38,099 nt of DNA from Bacteroidota bacterium (GCA_018266915.1 JAFDZM010000005.1:1-38099); one strand, 5' to 3'; shown: positions 19,401 to 26,600, counted from the stretch's first letter. The notes: generated by a model not told the origin, from the sequence alone. Made by a program: numbers and translations.

Positions 19401-19679
19401 TACATTAAGCTGCATAGCACCGTTGTTGGTGCTGTTGCTCTGCATATACTCCATGCCCGGCGAACCGTTTACCTGTTCTTCAATAGGCGTTGCTACGGTT
19501 TGTTCTACAGTTTGGGCATCGGCGCCAATAAACTGCCCGTTCACCTGCACCACTGGTGGGGTAATGTCAGGGTATTGGTCAATTGGGAGCAGTAAAATAC
19601 AAACAGTACCGGTAATTACCAGTACAATGGAAATTACTATTGCAGTTACTGGCCGCTTTATAAAGGTATTAGCAATCAT
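16419..19679 (-). CDS. RND efflux pump permease, first of a tandem pair
   Basis: 1086 aa, AcrB-like. It shares the N-terminal 17 residues with the following pump. The TM4 relay D409-D410 (GIVVDDAIIVVEA) and TM10 lysine (IGLAAKNAILIVEYAK) are intact, so it should use the proton gradient. It has the family segments FLFLAALYESWSVPFSV and GVLPLVFATGAGA. It sits in the inner membrane and would work with the MFP and TolC-like proteins encoded just upstream. A 54-bp gap with an 8-bp inverted repeat separates it from the MFP gene. Substrates are probably amphiphilic compounds and are not predictable here. Confidence 0.96.
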   Translation of the reverse strand: MIANTFIKRPVTAIVISIVLVITGTVCILLLPIDQYPDITPPVVQVNGQFIGADAQTVEQTVATPIEEQVNGSPGMEYMQSNSTNNGAMQLNVTFKIGTNIDVAALDVQNRVSIATPLLPSAASRLGLTVRAVNPSMLMMVAIYAPKDSHNITFLDNYTNIFVQDALLRVPGVGTISRFTDDFSMRVWMNPQKMAAHSIEPQDIINALTAQNVQVAAGTAGVPPQAPTQTYELGILVNGRLSTVPEFQNIIIKNNPQTGELVYLKDVARVELGKFTFSSNSFVDGHRASYLQIYQAPGSNALETANGVYAELAKLKQTFPTDVAYSVPFESVTVVKVSMTDVVFTLLMTLGLVAIVVFLFLQTFRSTLIPILAIPVSIFGTFCFFIPLGFTINTLTMFGFVLAIGIVVDDAIIVVEAVQHYIDHDKMSPKEATYQAMKDISAPVVAIALILAAVFVPVGFIPGIVGRLYQQFAITIAISVIISAFIALSLTPALCTLLLKPTDESKKNKGLTKWFTKFNRWFDRITANYTEGVRRSIKGARYIVIMLICVCIGAIFLFKAKPTGFIPSEDDGNLYVTYQLPPASSTAQSVDIMTKLMKVVAGTPGVGHYAALSGLNVVTNATNSNNGTIYVQLKPWDERSGDDQKVPGIINVMQKRIADAGVTNASVEVIQPSPLPGVGSTVGFSMQIEQRSTNDNLQDFEHVVNRFVDSANKNPAITKAFSFYTAHTPNMSLTVDREKCEKMGVSISDVFTTIEAFTGSLYINDFTTYNRTFHVVVQADTVYRALISDMEKYYVRNSNNKMVPLGALISFKPVEAAPLISHFNIFRSAEIDGSSPPGVSSTDALDALQALAKKQLPQGYTYEFSGLSYEELKAGSVTMYIFAFSITFVFLFLAALYESWSVPFSVLLAVPIGAFGAILALFLVPSLTDNVYAQIGLITLIGLAAKNAILIVEYAKVRVDRGEDLLDSTLEAVSLRLRPIIMTSMAFILGVLPLVFATGAGAIARRTIGMTVLGGMFAASSIAIFVVPVLFVLITRAAYGKEKLDYLKAHHEDLMEKAKKVEAQNIDPELEFELQKSRDLHKTAES

Positions 19680-19691
19680 TCATTTTAAAGT

Positions 19692-19724
19692 TTAAAATCT
19701 GGAGTCTGATGTTTTGGATTTTAA
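19692..19724. other. Inverted repeat between MFP and RND genes
   Basis: TTAAAATC (19692-19699) and GATTTTAA (19717-19724) form a perfect 8-bp inverted repeat with a 17-nt loop in the 54-bp gap inside the efflux operon. It has no strong U-tract. It might tune mRNA stability or expression between adaptor and pump genes. The role is inferred only from position. Confidence 0.35.
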
Positions 19725-19733
19725 GCTCCAAAG

Positions 19734-20954
19734 TCACCCACCTCGCCTGCCTCCGCCCGGGCCTACTTTATTCGCCGTCGTGATACGGGCGCCGTCGTGC
19801 AATGATTGTAAACCATCTACAACTATTCTGTCGCCGGCCTCAATGCCGCTCTTGATAACAATATTAGGTCCCACTACCTGGCCAGTCTTAACCTTCTTTT
19901 GTACCGCAATCAATTTTGGTTTATTTGCATCAGCAGCAGCCTTTTGATCCATTTTTTTCAGGCTGTCGGCGCTTACTTTTATCAAAGTATCTTTTGCGAC
20001 GTATACAAAATATTCGCCCATTTGCTCAACAACGGCTTTGTTTGGTACTACTAATTGTGGGCCTACATCCTGGTTATGTACACGCACCACACAACTCATA
20101 CCTGCCCTTAAAGCAAATTTAGGATTATCAAAAACCAGTCTTATGCGAATAGAGCCTGTCTGCGGATCAACAGCGCGGTCTATAATAGAAAGTTTGCCTA
20201 CATGGTCATAAAGCGAGTTATCGGGCAGTAAAAGCGTAAACAGAGAATCTACTTTTACTTTTTCGCGTTGCATTTTTTCAAAAAAAGGTAAATTTTTCTC
20301 ATTAATAATAAAATCAACAGCCATTGGATCATCAGTGGAAAGGGTATCGAGCGTAGTTACCATAGGGGTAACAACTTCGCCCATCCTGACCTGGCTTATA
20401 CCTATGGTTCCGGTAAACGGTGCATAAATTGTTGCGTATGTTAAATTGGTTTTGGCTGTTTTTACCGCCTGCTCCGAAGCTTTTACGGTGCTCTTTGCCT
20501 GTGCCAGGGTAACTACGGCATGGTCATACTGTTGTTTGGCTACCGCATTGTATTTATTTAAATACTCATAACGGTCAGCATCCTGCTGCGCCTGAACCAG
20601 GCCACTTTGAGATACATCCAGGTTAGCCACCGCCTGGTCATATGCAGCTTTGTATATGCGCTCGTCAATCTCGTACAGTTTTTGACCTTTTTGCACCTTT
20701 GTGCCCTCTGTAAAAAATATACCGGTAACTGCGCCGGATACCTGCGATAATAAATTTACCTGGTTTAAAGCGCGTGTAGTTGCGGGATATTTATCGTAAT
20801 ACAACACTGTCCTTGGTGTAAGTTTCAATAAATTAACCGGCACCTCGGGATTCTGCGGGGGTTGTTTCTTTTTACAAGCTCCTAAAATCAGGCAGCTCAC
20901 AAGAATTGTGCTTAACAATACTCTATTCATAGAGGGGGTTTGGTTATAATGCAT
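19734..20954 (-). CDS. RND efflux periplasmic adaptor (membrane fusion) lipoprotein
   Basis: 406 aa. The N-terminus carries a lipoprotein signal with lipobox GAC near residue 27. The order is that of HlyD/AcrA-type adaptors: a first lipoyl half (VNLLSQVSGAVTGIFFTEGTKVQKGQKLYEID), an alpha-helical hairpin (about residues 105-165), a second lipoyl half (YATIYAPFTGTIGISQVRMGEVV), then the beta-barrel and membrane-proximal domains. The tail is Gly/Arg-rich (GPGGGRRGG). It bridges the inner-membrane pump and the OM channel. The chosen start overlaps the TolC stop (TAATG); the ATG at 20930 (MNRVLLSTILV) is an equally plausible start that gives a more standard signal peptide. Confidence 0.93.
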   Translation of the reverse strand: MHYNQTPSMNRVLLSTILVSCLILGACKKKQPPQNPEVPVNLLKLTPRTVLYYDKYPATTRALNQVNLLSQVSGAVTGIFFTEGTKVQKGQKLYEIDERIYKAAYDQAVANLDVSQSGLVQAQQDADRYEYLNKYNAVAKQQYDHAVVTLAQAKSTVKASEQAVKTAKTNLTYATIYAPFTGTIGISQVRMGEVVTPMVTTLDTLSTDDPMAVDFIINEKNLPFFEKMQREKVKVDSLFTLLLPDNSLYDHVGKLSIIDRAVDPQTGSIRIRLVFDNPKFALRAGMSCVVRVHNQDVGPQLVVPNKAVVEQMGEYFVYVAKDTLIKVSADSLKKMDQKAAADANKPKLIAVQKKVKTGQVVGPNIVIKSGIEAGDRIVVDGLQSLHDGARITTANKVGPGGGRRGG

Positions 20955-22390
20955 TAGTACGTAATATTTCCCATCGCTTTTTGCAGGTCGATCTTATTAG
21001 ACAATACCTGGAACAAGGCATTTAAATAACTTATTTCTGATGATATTAAATTCGATTCGGCAGTGATCACATTCAGGTAAGGAACTATACCCTGTTTATA
21101 TTGAAGCGTTACCACAAAATAAACACGCTTAGCCATGTTTACATTTTTTTGCAATAGCTGCAGGTTATAAAAGTTTCCTTTATAATTACCTAAAGCAGTG
21201 GTATATTCTTTATATATTTCCGATTTCAGATCAACTGTATTCCAGTCAATTATCTTCTGCTCCAACCGGGCCTTTTTCAGATTATTTGTACGATAAAATC
21301 CGGTAAAAATCGGAATACTAAAAGAAACACCTACTAACTGGTTGGGATATGACTTATTGAACAAATCGGGAAACTGACTATTCTCAAAAGCAAGATTATA
21401 ATTATAAAATGCGGAAAGCGTAGGCAGGAAGGAATATTTATAGTAGTGAATGGTTTCATTCTGCAAATCATGTGCAGTTTTTATCTGTTGATACTCAATA
21501 CGTTTTTCATATTGCAACTCCTGCATGGTATCGATATGAATATTTTGTTGCATTTCGGTCGTATCGAAACTTACATTGAATTGTTTATCCGGCGGATAGC
21601 CCATCAATTGTTTTAAAGCTGCATATTGAGGTACCACATTTTCATTAGCCTGTTTCAACTGCGCCATCGAGTTGTTTAGAGTGATGCTGGCTTCCTCGTA
21701 ATCAGTTTCGTCAACTATACCGCCTTTATATTGATGATAAGCGTCGCGCAAGCTTTTACCCAAACGTGCTGTATCTTCTTTCAAAACATTGATTTGTTCT
21801 AAAGTAAGCAGCACATTATAAAACGATTTACTTACCGACGAAACCAGGAATATTTTGGTGCTATCAGTAACTTGTTGCGCTTGTTTAATATACAGATTGG
21901 TGCTCCTTGCCGCATATAACAGGCTTGGGCTGAATATGGCCTGTGAAACCGAAACCCCGGGAATAAATGTATTTCTATTAACTGAACTACCCGAGCTGCT
22001 TATCGCAGATGAAGAGCCACTGGATGATGTTTGAATGTAGTGATTCAATGTACCCTGGGCATTAACTTGCGGAAGCCATCCTGATAAACTGATAGCATTG
22101 GTGGTTTTAGCTACGTCTACATTGATCAATGCTTTGTTGATGCCCGGCTGATGTTGCATAGCATAATCAATACATTGCCGCAGGGTTAGTGATTCTGCCC
22201 CGGTTCCGGCACTGTCCCTGACAAATACCGGTACCAATAAACTGTTTTTGCTTGTATCCGGAACGGTTACTGGCGGGGCTATAGTGCTGGTTATTGTCTT
22301 TTGTGCATTGGATATAGTTGCAGCAAAAGATAAAACCAGGGTAAATAATAGCAATCGGGTCCGGTTCTTGTTGAAAGTGAACTTTTTCAT
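20954..22390 (-). CDS. TolC-family outer-membrane efflux protein
   Basis: 478 aa with a signal peptide (about residues 1-29, ending ISNAQ). Two repeats of the outer-membrane efflux domain are visible. One begins LTLRQCIDYAMQHQPGINKALINVDVAKT near residue 68. The second is in the C-terminal half (FYRTNNLKKARLEQKIIDWN to VTLQYKQGIVPYLNVITAESNLISSE). Long amphipathic helices predominate. It is the first gene of the efflux operon and forms the OM exit duct. Its start faces the SDR gene across a 349-bp divergent region that probably holds the operon promoter. Confidence 0.93.
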   Translation of the reverse strand: MKKFTFNKNRTRLLLFTLVLSFAATISNAQKTITSTIAPPVTVPDTSKNSLLVPVFVRDSAGTGAESLTLRQCIDYAMQHQPGINKALINVDVAKTTNAISLSGWLPQVNAQGTLNHYIQTSSSGSSSAISSSGSSVNRNTFIPGVSVSQAIFSPSLLYAARSTNLYIKQAQQVTDSTKIFLVSSVSKSFYNVLLTLEQINVLKEDTARLGKSLRDAYHQYKGGIVDETDYEEASITLNNSMAQLKQANENVVPQYAALKQLMGYPPDKQFNVSFDTTEMQQNIHIDTMQELQYEKRIEYQQIKTAHDLQNETIHYYKYSFLPTLSAFYNYNLAFENSQFPDLFNKSYPNQLVGVSFSIPIFTGFYRTNNLKKARLEQKIIDWNTVDLKSEIYKEYTTALGNYKGNFYNLQLLQKNVNMAKRVYFVVTLQYKQGIVPYLNVITAESNLISSEISYLNALFQVLSNKIDLQKAMGNITY

Positions 22391-22553
22391 ATTTAAAAAC
22401 CCACCGGCTATTTTACAGAATTAATCCTGATAAAATATGTATTGATAAAAGTAATAATATTATAATAACCTTAAGATTAACATTACAATATCACTGATAC
22501 CATCACAGGCCAGATGTGTTTTGCAAAAATGGCAAAAACATATATTGATTCAG

Positions 22554-22606
22554 GTAACAATTCTGTTAACGTATTATAATAAGATTAGAAGCTATAATAT
22601 TGTTAC
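22554..22606. promoter_or_regulatory. Inverted GTAACAAT octamer pair
   Basis: GTAACAAT (22554-22561) and ATTGTTAC (22599-22606) are exact inverted copies 37 bp apart. The left copy also begins an imperfect palindrome, GGTAACA-ATTC-TGTTAAC. The spacing would suit two bound dimers or looping in the efflux/SDR promoter region. The same octamer starts the inverted repeat at 8617. Confidence 0.3.
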
Positions 22607-22706
22607 GCGAAGGCAATTATTGGTATTTATGTTAAATTACCTTTTGCCTTGTAAAAATGTATCAGTCTTCCCTACTTCTGTATAAATTCTTCTGTGATAT
22701 GCCATC

Positions 22707-22714
22707 TAATTTTG
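22707..22714 (+). promoter_or_regulatory. Candidate -7 box for the SDR gene (TAATTTTG)
   Basis: TAATTTTG is an exact match to TAnnTTTG. It ends 25 bp before the SDR ATG, giving a short A-rich leader of a kind usual in Bacteroidota. No TTTG is found at the -33 position, so the promoter would be weak or activator-dependent. Confidence 0.4.
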
Positions 22715-22739
22715 ATTTATCAAATAAAAGATAAAAACA

Positions 22740-23558
22740 ATGGCAAAGACAATTTTTATAACAGGCGCTTCAAGAGGATTTGGAAAAATCTGGGCGGAAG
22801 CATTCTTAAAAAGAGGCGATAAAGTAGTAGCAACCGCCCGCGATTTGAATTCTCTGACTGATTTAGTGAATACCTTCGGTGATAACATATTACCCCTGCA
22901 ATTGGACGTAAACGATCGCGAAGCTGATTTTGCTGCTATCAAAAAAGCAAAAGCGCATTTTGGAAGCATTGATGTATTGATTAATAATGCTGGCTATGGT
23001 TTATTCGGTAGTGTTGAAGAAACGAGTGAAAAAGAAGCTAGAGACCAAATGGAAACCAACTTTTTTGGTTTACTATGGCTTTCGCAGGCTGTAATACCAG
23101 TAATGCGTGGGCAGGGACATGGACATATTATTCAGCTATCAAGCATCCTTGGCTTAGTTACTTTACCTGTACTTGGTCTTTATAACGCATCAAAATTTGC
23201 TGTAGAAGGATTAAGTGAAACTTTGGCTTCAGAAGTAAAAGGTTTTGGTATCAATGTAAGCCTGATCGAGCCAAACGGTTTTAGTACCGATTGGGCAGGC
23301 GCATCAGCGTTCCATACACAAAGCATGCCTGAATATGATGGAGTAAAAGCTGCTTTCCAGGCAGGATTGACCGATGATATTTTTGGAAATCCTGAAGCTA
23401 CAACCGAAGCAGTATTAAAACTGGTTGACAGCGAAAACCCTCCCCTACGTTTGTTCCTGGGCAAAGTAGCTTATCCGTTTATCAAACAGGTTTATAACGG
23501 TCGTTTTGCTGAGTGGGATGAATGGAACGAAGTTTCAGCAGCGGCTCACGGCAAGTAA
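22740..23558 (+). CDS. Short-chain dehydrogenase/reductase (SDR)
   Basis: 272 aa, classical SDR. The cofactor motif is TGASRGFG (residues 8-15), NNAG is at 82-85, the catalytic serine is in IIQLSSILG (about 134-135), and Y148-x3-K152 is in YNASKFA. The extended C-terminal region (WDEWNEV) is typical of the oxidoreductases often annotated as ketoacyl reductases of unknown substrate. It is followed 70 bp later by an AraC-family gene on the same strand, a common pairing in Bacteroidota where the regulator controls the SDR. Substrate unknown. Confidence 0.92.
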   Translation: MAKTIFITGASRGFGKIWAEAFLKRGDKVVATARDLNSLTDLVNTFGDNILPLQLDVNDREADFAAIKKAKAHFGSIDVLINNAGYGLFGSVEETSEKEARDQMETNFFGLLWLSQAVIPVMRGQGHGHIIQLSSILGLVTLPVLGLYNASKFAVEGLSETLASEVKGFGINVSLIEPNGFSTDWAGASAFHTQSMPEYDGVKAAFQAGLTDDIFGNPEATTEAVLKLVDSENPPLRLFLGKVAYPFIKQVYNGRFAEWDEWNEVSAAAHGK

Positions 23559-23580
23559 TCAATTTAATGGTTTTATGCTG

Positions 23581-23613
23581 ACAAATCTACACTATAATAC
23601 AGTGTAGATTTGT
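23581..23613. promoter_or_regulatory. 13-bp perfect inverted repeat: terminator or operator
   Basis: ACAAATCTACACT (23581-23593) and AGTGTAGATTTGT (23601-23613) pair perfectly around a 7-nt loop. It lies 22 bp after the SDR stop and 15 bp before the AraC start. The right arm includes TAGATTTG (23605-23612), an exact TAnnTTTG -7 match facing the AraC gene. Reading as a terminator is possible (TTTAATTT follows) but the stem is AT-rich. Reading as an operator over the AraC promoter is equally possible. Confidence 0.55.
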
Positions 23614-23628
23614 TTAATTTATATTGAT

Positions 23629-24519
23629 ATGCAGCATTTTAAAAGTTTGGCCGATATGCACCGGTTTAACGGTTTTCCACCACCTGAGAACCCACTGATC
23701 AGTGTTTACAGATGTACGCAGACATGCGGTCTGGGCGACAGGGAGTTTACTTCTGATTTTTACATGATCGGATTTAAAAAACTCAAAGCGGGTGTTATTA
23801 TGTATGGCCGTACTAAATATGATCATGATAACGGCAGCATGATATTTGTTAAGCCACGGCAGATCATTGCGTTTAAAAATTTAGAATTTGATGAAGATGC
23901 ATTTATCATGTTCATTCATGAAGACTTTTTGAATGGCTCTCCTTTGCATGATGAAATACAGCAATATGGGTTCTTTGATTATGAGGCTAACGAAGCATTA
24001 CATCTTTCACCAAAAGAAGAACAGATCATTTGGGATCTTTTTTTCAAGATCGATACTGAATATCAAAACAATACAGATGAATACAGCCGCGATATTATTC
24101 TTACCCATATCGACTCGATGCTAAAATATTCCCAACGCTTTTATAAACGCCAGTTTATTAATCGTGCTGAATTATCGGGCAAAACTGTTTCTAAGTTCAA
24201 TAATGCGTTATCCACGTATTTCGGTAAAGGGTTATTGCAAACCAAGGGCTTGCCTACAGTTAACGCCATGGCATCCGAATTGAATTTGTCCGCAAGATAC
24301 TTGAGTGATCTACTAAAACAGGAAACAGGTAAAACAGCCATTGAATTGATCCATATTTTCCTTGTTAACGAAGCAAAAAATCTACTGATAGGCGAAAAAC
24401 AGAATGTTTCTGAAATAGCTTACACGCTTGGATTTGAGAACCTGCCCTATTTCTCCAGGTTATTCAAAAAAGAAACGGGATTAAGCCCTAACCAGTTTAA
24501 AAAGCAATTGGTAAATTGA
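23629..24519 (+). CDS. AraC-family transcriptional regulator
   Basis: 296 aa. The N-terminal part (about residues 1-185) is a sensing domain of the type common in Bacteroidota AraC proteins (MIFVKPRQIIAFKNLEFDED). The C-terminal part holds the two HTH motifs: VNAMASELNLSARYLSDLLKQETGK, then QNVSEIAYTLGFENLPYFSRLFKKE, with the signature end GLSPNQFKKQL. The strong inverted repeat just upstream overlaps its probable -7 box, suggesting autoregulation. The SDR upstream is the likely target. The uracil-DNA glycosylase-like gene starts 4 bp after its stop. Confidence 0.92.
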   Translation: MQHFKSLADMHRFNGFPPPENPLISVYRCTQTCGLGDREFTSDFYMIGFKKLKAGVIMYGRTKYDHDNGSMIFVKPRQIIAFKNLEFDEDAFIMFIHEDFLNGSPLHDEIQQYGFFDYEANEALHLSPKEEQIIWDLFFKIDTEYQNNTDEYSRDIILTHIDSMLKYSQRFYKRQFINRAELSGKTVSKFNNALSTYFGKGLLQTKGLPTVNAMASELNLSARYLSDLLKQETGKTAIELIHIFLVNEAKNLLIGEKQNVSEIAYTLGFENLPYFSRLFKKETGLSPNQFKKQLVN

Positions 24520-24523
24520 TTGC

Positions 24524-25222
24524 ATGAATTTTGCTGATCGTGTTATCCAATTCAACCGGGAATTAACCTATACCGGTGACCCTCTACCAAAAGGCATCCG
24601 CATTATGAACCCTTTCAGGGAACATGACAATGTAATGGGGATTGTTGAAGCCTTTTATCACAAATATTATAATGATAATAATCAAAGACATATCATCCTC
24701 GGTATTAATCCAGGCAGGTTTGGTGCAGGTTTAACAGGCATTCCGTTTACTGATCCAAAGCGACTGATAAGTGAATGCCATATACCCTACACAGGTAAAA
24801 TGTCTCATGAACCATCGTCCGTATTTATTTATGAAATGATTAATGCTTATGGTGGGCCTGAATCCTTTTATAAAGATATCTACATCAATTCTCCTTGTCC
24901 TCTTGGATTTACCTCTATAGATGCCAAAGGCAAAGAAACCAACTATAACTATTACGACAGTAAGGAACTAACTGAGGCCGTTTTACCCTTCATGATCGAA
25001 AATATTCGTAAACAAATCGACTTAGGCGTTAAGACTGACACTTGCTTTTGTTTCGGAACAGGTAAAAATGAAAAGTTCCTCAAGAAGCTAAATGAAGAAC
25101 ACAAATTCTTCGGTAAGATCATAGCGCTGGAGCACCCGAGGTTTATTATGCAGTATAAAACAGCCTCGAAGCAATTTTATATAGATAAGTACCTCGAAGC
25201 TTTCAGAAAAGTATTGAGATAA
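24524..25222 (+). CDS. SMUG-like uracil-DNA glycosylase family protein
   Basis: 232 aa. Motif 1 is LGINPGRFGAGLTGIPF (residues 59-75), close to the GMNPG motif of SMUG1. Motif 2 is LEHPRF (about 202-207). This matches the Bacteroidota group once called DUF4918 and later linked to SMUG2-type glycosylases. It would remove uracil, or related damaged bases, from DNA. It starts 4 bp after the AraC gene and may be cotranscribed, although a functional link is not evident. Its stop codon lies inside a 20-bp palindrome shared with the convergent HAD gene. Confidence 0.8.
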   Translation: MNFADRVIQFNRELTYTGDPLPKGIRIMNPFREHDNVMGIVEAFYHKYYNDNNQRHIILGINPGRFGAGLTGIPFTDPKRLISECHIPYTGKMSHEPSSVFIYEMINAYGGPESFYKDIYINSPCPLGFTSIDAKGKETNYNYYDSKELTEAVLPFMIENIRKQIDLGVKTDTCFCFGTGKNEKFLKKLNEEHKFFGKIIALEHPRFIMQYKTASKQFYIDKYLEAFRKVLR

Positions 25223-25236
25223 ATTATAATTTATCT
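25217..25236. terminator. 20-bp perfect palindrome over two convergent stop codons
   Basis: AGATAAATTATAATTTATCT is its own reverse complement. It contains the TAA of the glycosylase gene (25220-25222) and, on the other strand, the TAA of the HAD gene (25224-25226). Symmetric placement suggests a shared bidirectional 3'-end structure. The stem is almost all A/T, so intrinsic termination would be weak. Confidence 0.4.
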
Positions 25237-25844
25237 ACCCTCACCCATTTCATTCCTGCAGCTTCTGCAGATACTGTTCCTGCTTCGCCATCTTCAAACA
25301 CCAGGCAATCTTCTGGCTTTACTTTTAGTAATTCCGCAGCTTTTAAAAAAGGATCGGGATTCGGTTTACCGTGCTCTGTTTCTCCGGCGCATACCATCAC
25401 CTCAACTAAATCATATATACCCAGCACTCTCAGCGTTTTCTCAACCGCCGGGCGTTTACTCCCAGAGACTACGCCAATCCTAATCTTTAAAGCATGATTT
25501 TTCAAGTGCTCAACTACATGCACTACGGGAAGCGTATTTTCTATATAATGATCAAGGAAGAGTTTATACTTCAAATCCACAAATTCCTGCGGATCAAATG
25601 AAGTATTGTACCGTTTGTTTATCTCCTCAATCACTTTGATCACAGGCCAGCCTGCAAGCTCATCTATTATATCTGCTTCAATCTTGTGACCCTTATCAGC
25701 TGCAACCCGGATGTAGGTTTCTTTGTGTGCACCCATGTTATCCGCAAGGGTACCATCACAATCATACAAATAAGCTTTGAAGCCCTGGCTAAGGTTAGTT
25801 AATTTTTCAAGTTTGGTGTTGATTTCGTCAAAAGAGGCTGCCAT
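25224..25844 (-). CDS. HAD-family hydrolase (beta-phosphoglucomutase-like)
   Basis: 206 aa from the ATG at 25844; the longer reading begins with TTG three codons earlier and is not preferred. Motif I is DCDGT with D28/D30, motif II is the serine in GVVSGSK, and the motif III/IV region is GKPNPDPF and CLVFEDGEAG. A helical cap lies between (about residues 40-110). This is the subfamily IA layout of phosphoglycolate-phosphatase and beta-phosphoglucomutase-like enzymes. The substrate is probably a small phosphorylated metabolite. TATATTTG (-7-like) ends 7 bp before the ATG, so the mRNA could be nearly leaderless. Confidence 0.88.
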   Translation of the reverse strand: MAASFDEINTKLEKLTNLSQGFKAYLYDCDGTLADNMGAHKETYIRVAADKGHKIEADIIDELAGWPVIKVIEEINKRYNTSFDPQEFVDLKYKLFLDHYIENTLPVVHVVEHLKNHALKIRIGVVSGSKRPAVEKTLRVLGIYDLVEVMVCAGETEHGKPNPDPFLKAAELLKVKPEDCLVFEDGEAGTVSAEAAGMKWVRVDKL

Positions 25845-25871
25845 ATCGCGCAAATATAGCGTTCGCCCGCT

Positions 25872-26249
25872 TTATTCTAAGAAGCCTATAATATAGCCAT
25901 CGGGATCGGCTATATAGAATTCCTTTCCATAAGGCATAGTTCGTAGGGGTTGAGTGACTTCGATCGGGCTTGCTGATATTATATTATATAGCTTTTCAAT
26001 ATCCGATACAGAAAAGAACAGGTCAAGGTGTTCGTTGTCTTTCCTGTTCTTGCGTTCTTCAATTGATGTTCGACCAGATTTCAAATGAATTGTAAAGCCA
26101 TCTTTAAAAATGCCGGCATAAAAGTCTTCATAATTAAAATCAAGTGAAAAGCCCAATTGAGCGGTATAGAATTTAATGGATACACGTATATCTGCCACAA
26201 GCAATTGTGGACTCATTCCTTTAAGGATAAAGCTTGAAATAGCATCCAT
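25872..26249 (-). CDS. VOC (glyoxalase/bleomycin-resistance) superfamily protein
   Basis: 125 aa, one VOC domain made of two beta-alpha-beta3 units. The first is QLLVADIRVSIKFYTAQLGFSLDF. The second is FFSVSDIEKLYNIISASPIEV, ending with EFYIADPDGYIIGFLE, the typical terminal strand with a metal-ligand glutamate. Members include glyoxalases, dioxygenases and antibiotic-binding proteins, and the specific function is not readable. It lies 27 bp upstream of the HAD gene on the same strand. Confidence 0.85.
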   Translation of the reverse strand: MDAISSFILKGMSPQLLVADIRVSIKFYTAQLGFSLDFNYEDFYAGIFKDGFTIHLKSGRTSIEERKNRKDNEHLDLFFSVSDIEKLYNIISASPIEVTQPLRTMPYGKEFYIADPDGYIIGFLE

Positions 26250-26321
26250 AGTTATAGGCTAAGTTATTAATATATGTAAGAAGCCTTATAAATAAATAAT
26301 AAGATTACATTGAGGAGACTG

Positions 26322-26357
26322 CAAAAAGAAAGAGCCTCAACTTTCGTCAAGGCTCTT
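26322..26357 (-). terminator. Rho-independent terminator after tRNA-Pro
   Basis: On the minus strand AAGAGCCT and AGGCTCTT form an 8-bp stem (26330-26357), followed by TCTTTTTG. It begins 11 bp past the tRNA 3' end, so it ends the tRNA transcript. Confidence 0.85.
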
Positions 26358-26368
26358 GTTTCCATCGT

Positions 26369-26441
26369 CGGGGTGGCAGGATTCGAACCTGCGGCCTCCA
26401 CATCCCAAATGTGGCGCGATACCGGGCTACGCTACACCCCG
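26369..26441 (-). tRNA. tRNA-Pro, anticodon UGG
   Basis: A 73-nt cloverleaf without encoded CCA. The acceptor stem is CGGGGTG/CACCCCG (7 perfect pairs). The anticodon arm is CCACA-TTTGGGA-TGTGG, placing TGG at positions 34-36 (26405-26407 on the plus strand). The T arm is GCAGG-TTCGAAT-CCTGC. The D stem GCGT/TCGC has one T-T mismatch. The UGG anticodon reads CCN proline codons, chiefly CCA and CCG. Confidence 0.97.
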
Positions 26442-26451
26442 TCAGGGGCTG

Positions 26452-26482
26452 CAAAAGTAAGATTTAATATTTTCTCCGCAAA
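26452..26482 (-). promoter_or_regulatory. Bacteroidota-type promoter of tRNA-Pro
   Basis: On the minus strand TTTG (26482-26479), a 19-bp spacer and TACTTTTG (26459-26452) match the consensus TTTG-N19-21-TAnnTTTG fully. The -7 box ends 10 bp before the tRNA 5' end. This is the clearest promoter in the window and supports the phylum call. Confidence 0.85.
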
Positions 26483-26600
26483 TATTTTTTAAAAAGATTT
26501 TTAGAAAAATTCACCGGTAATACCTACTTAGCTGATACTGAAAAAGTAACATAAAATTAAACTTCGCTCTATCCGAAAATTCTCATTTCAGCAAATTTAT

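Larger units (their letters stand above)
22391..22739. other. 349-bp AT-rich divergent intergenic region
   Basis: Lies between the starts of the efflux operon (minus) and an SDR gene (plus). No ORF of note was seen. It holds a widely spaced inverted octamer pair at 22554-22606 and a -7 box for the SDR at 22707-22714. No TTTG/TAnnTTTG pair was found for the efflux operon; TACTTTTA near 22446-22453 on minus is one mismatch from the -7 consensus. Confidence 0.6.

Noticed and set aside
13277..19695. Many long plus-strand ORFs opposite the RND genes
   Set aside because: They are antisense shadows of two verified pump genes and show no domain motifs.
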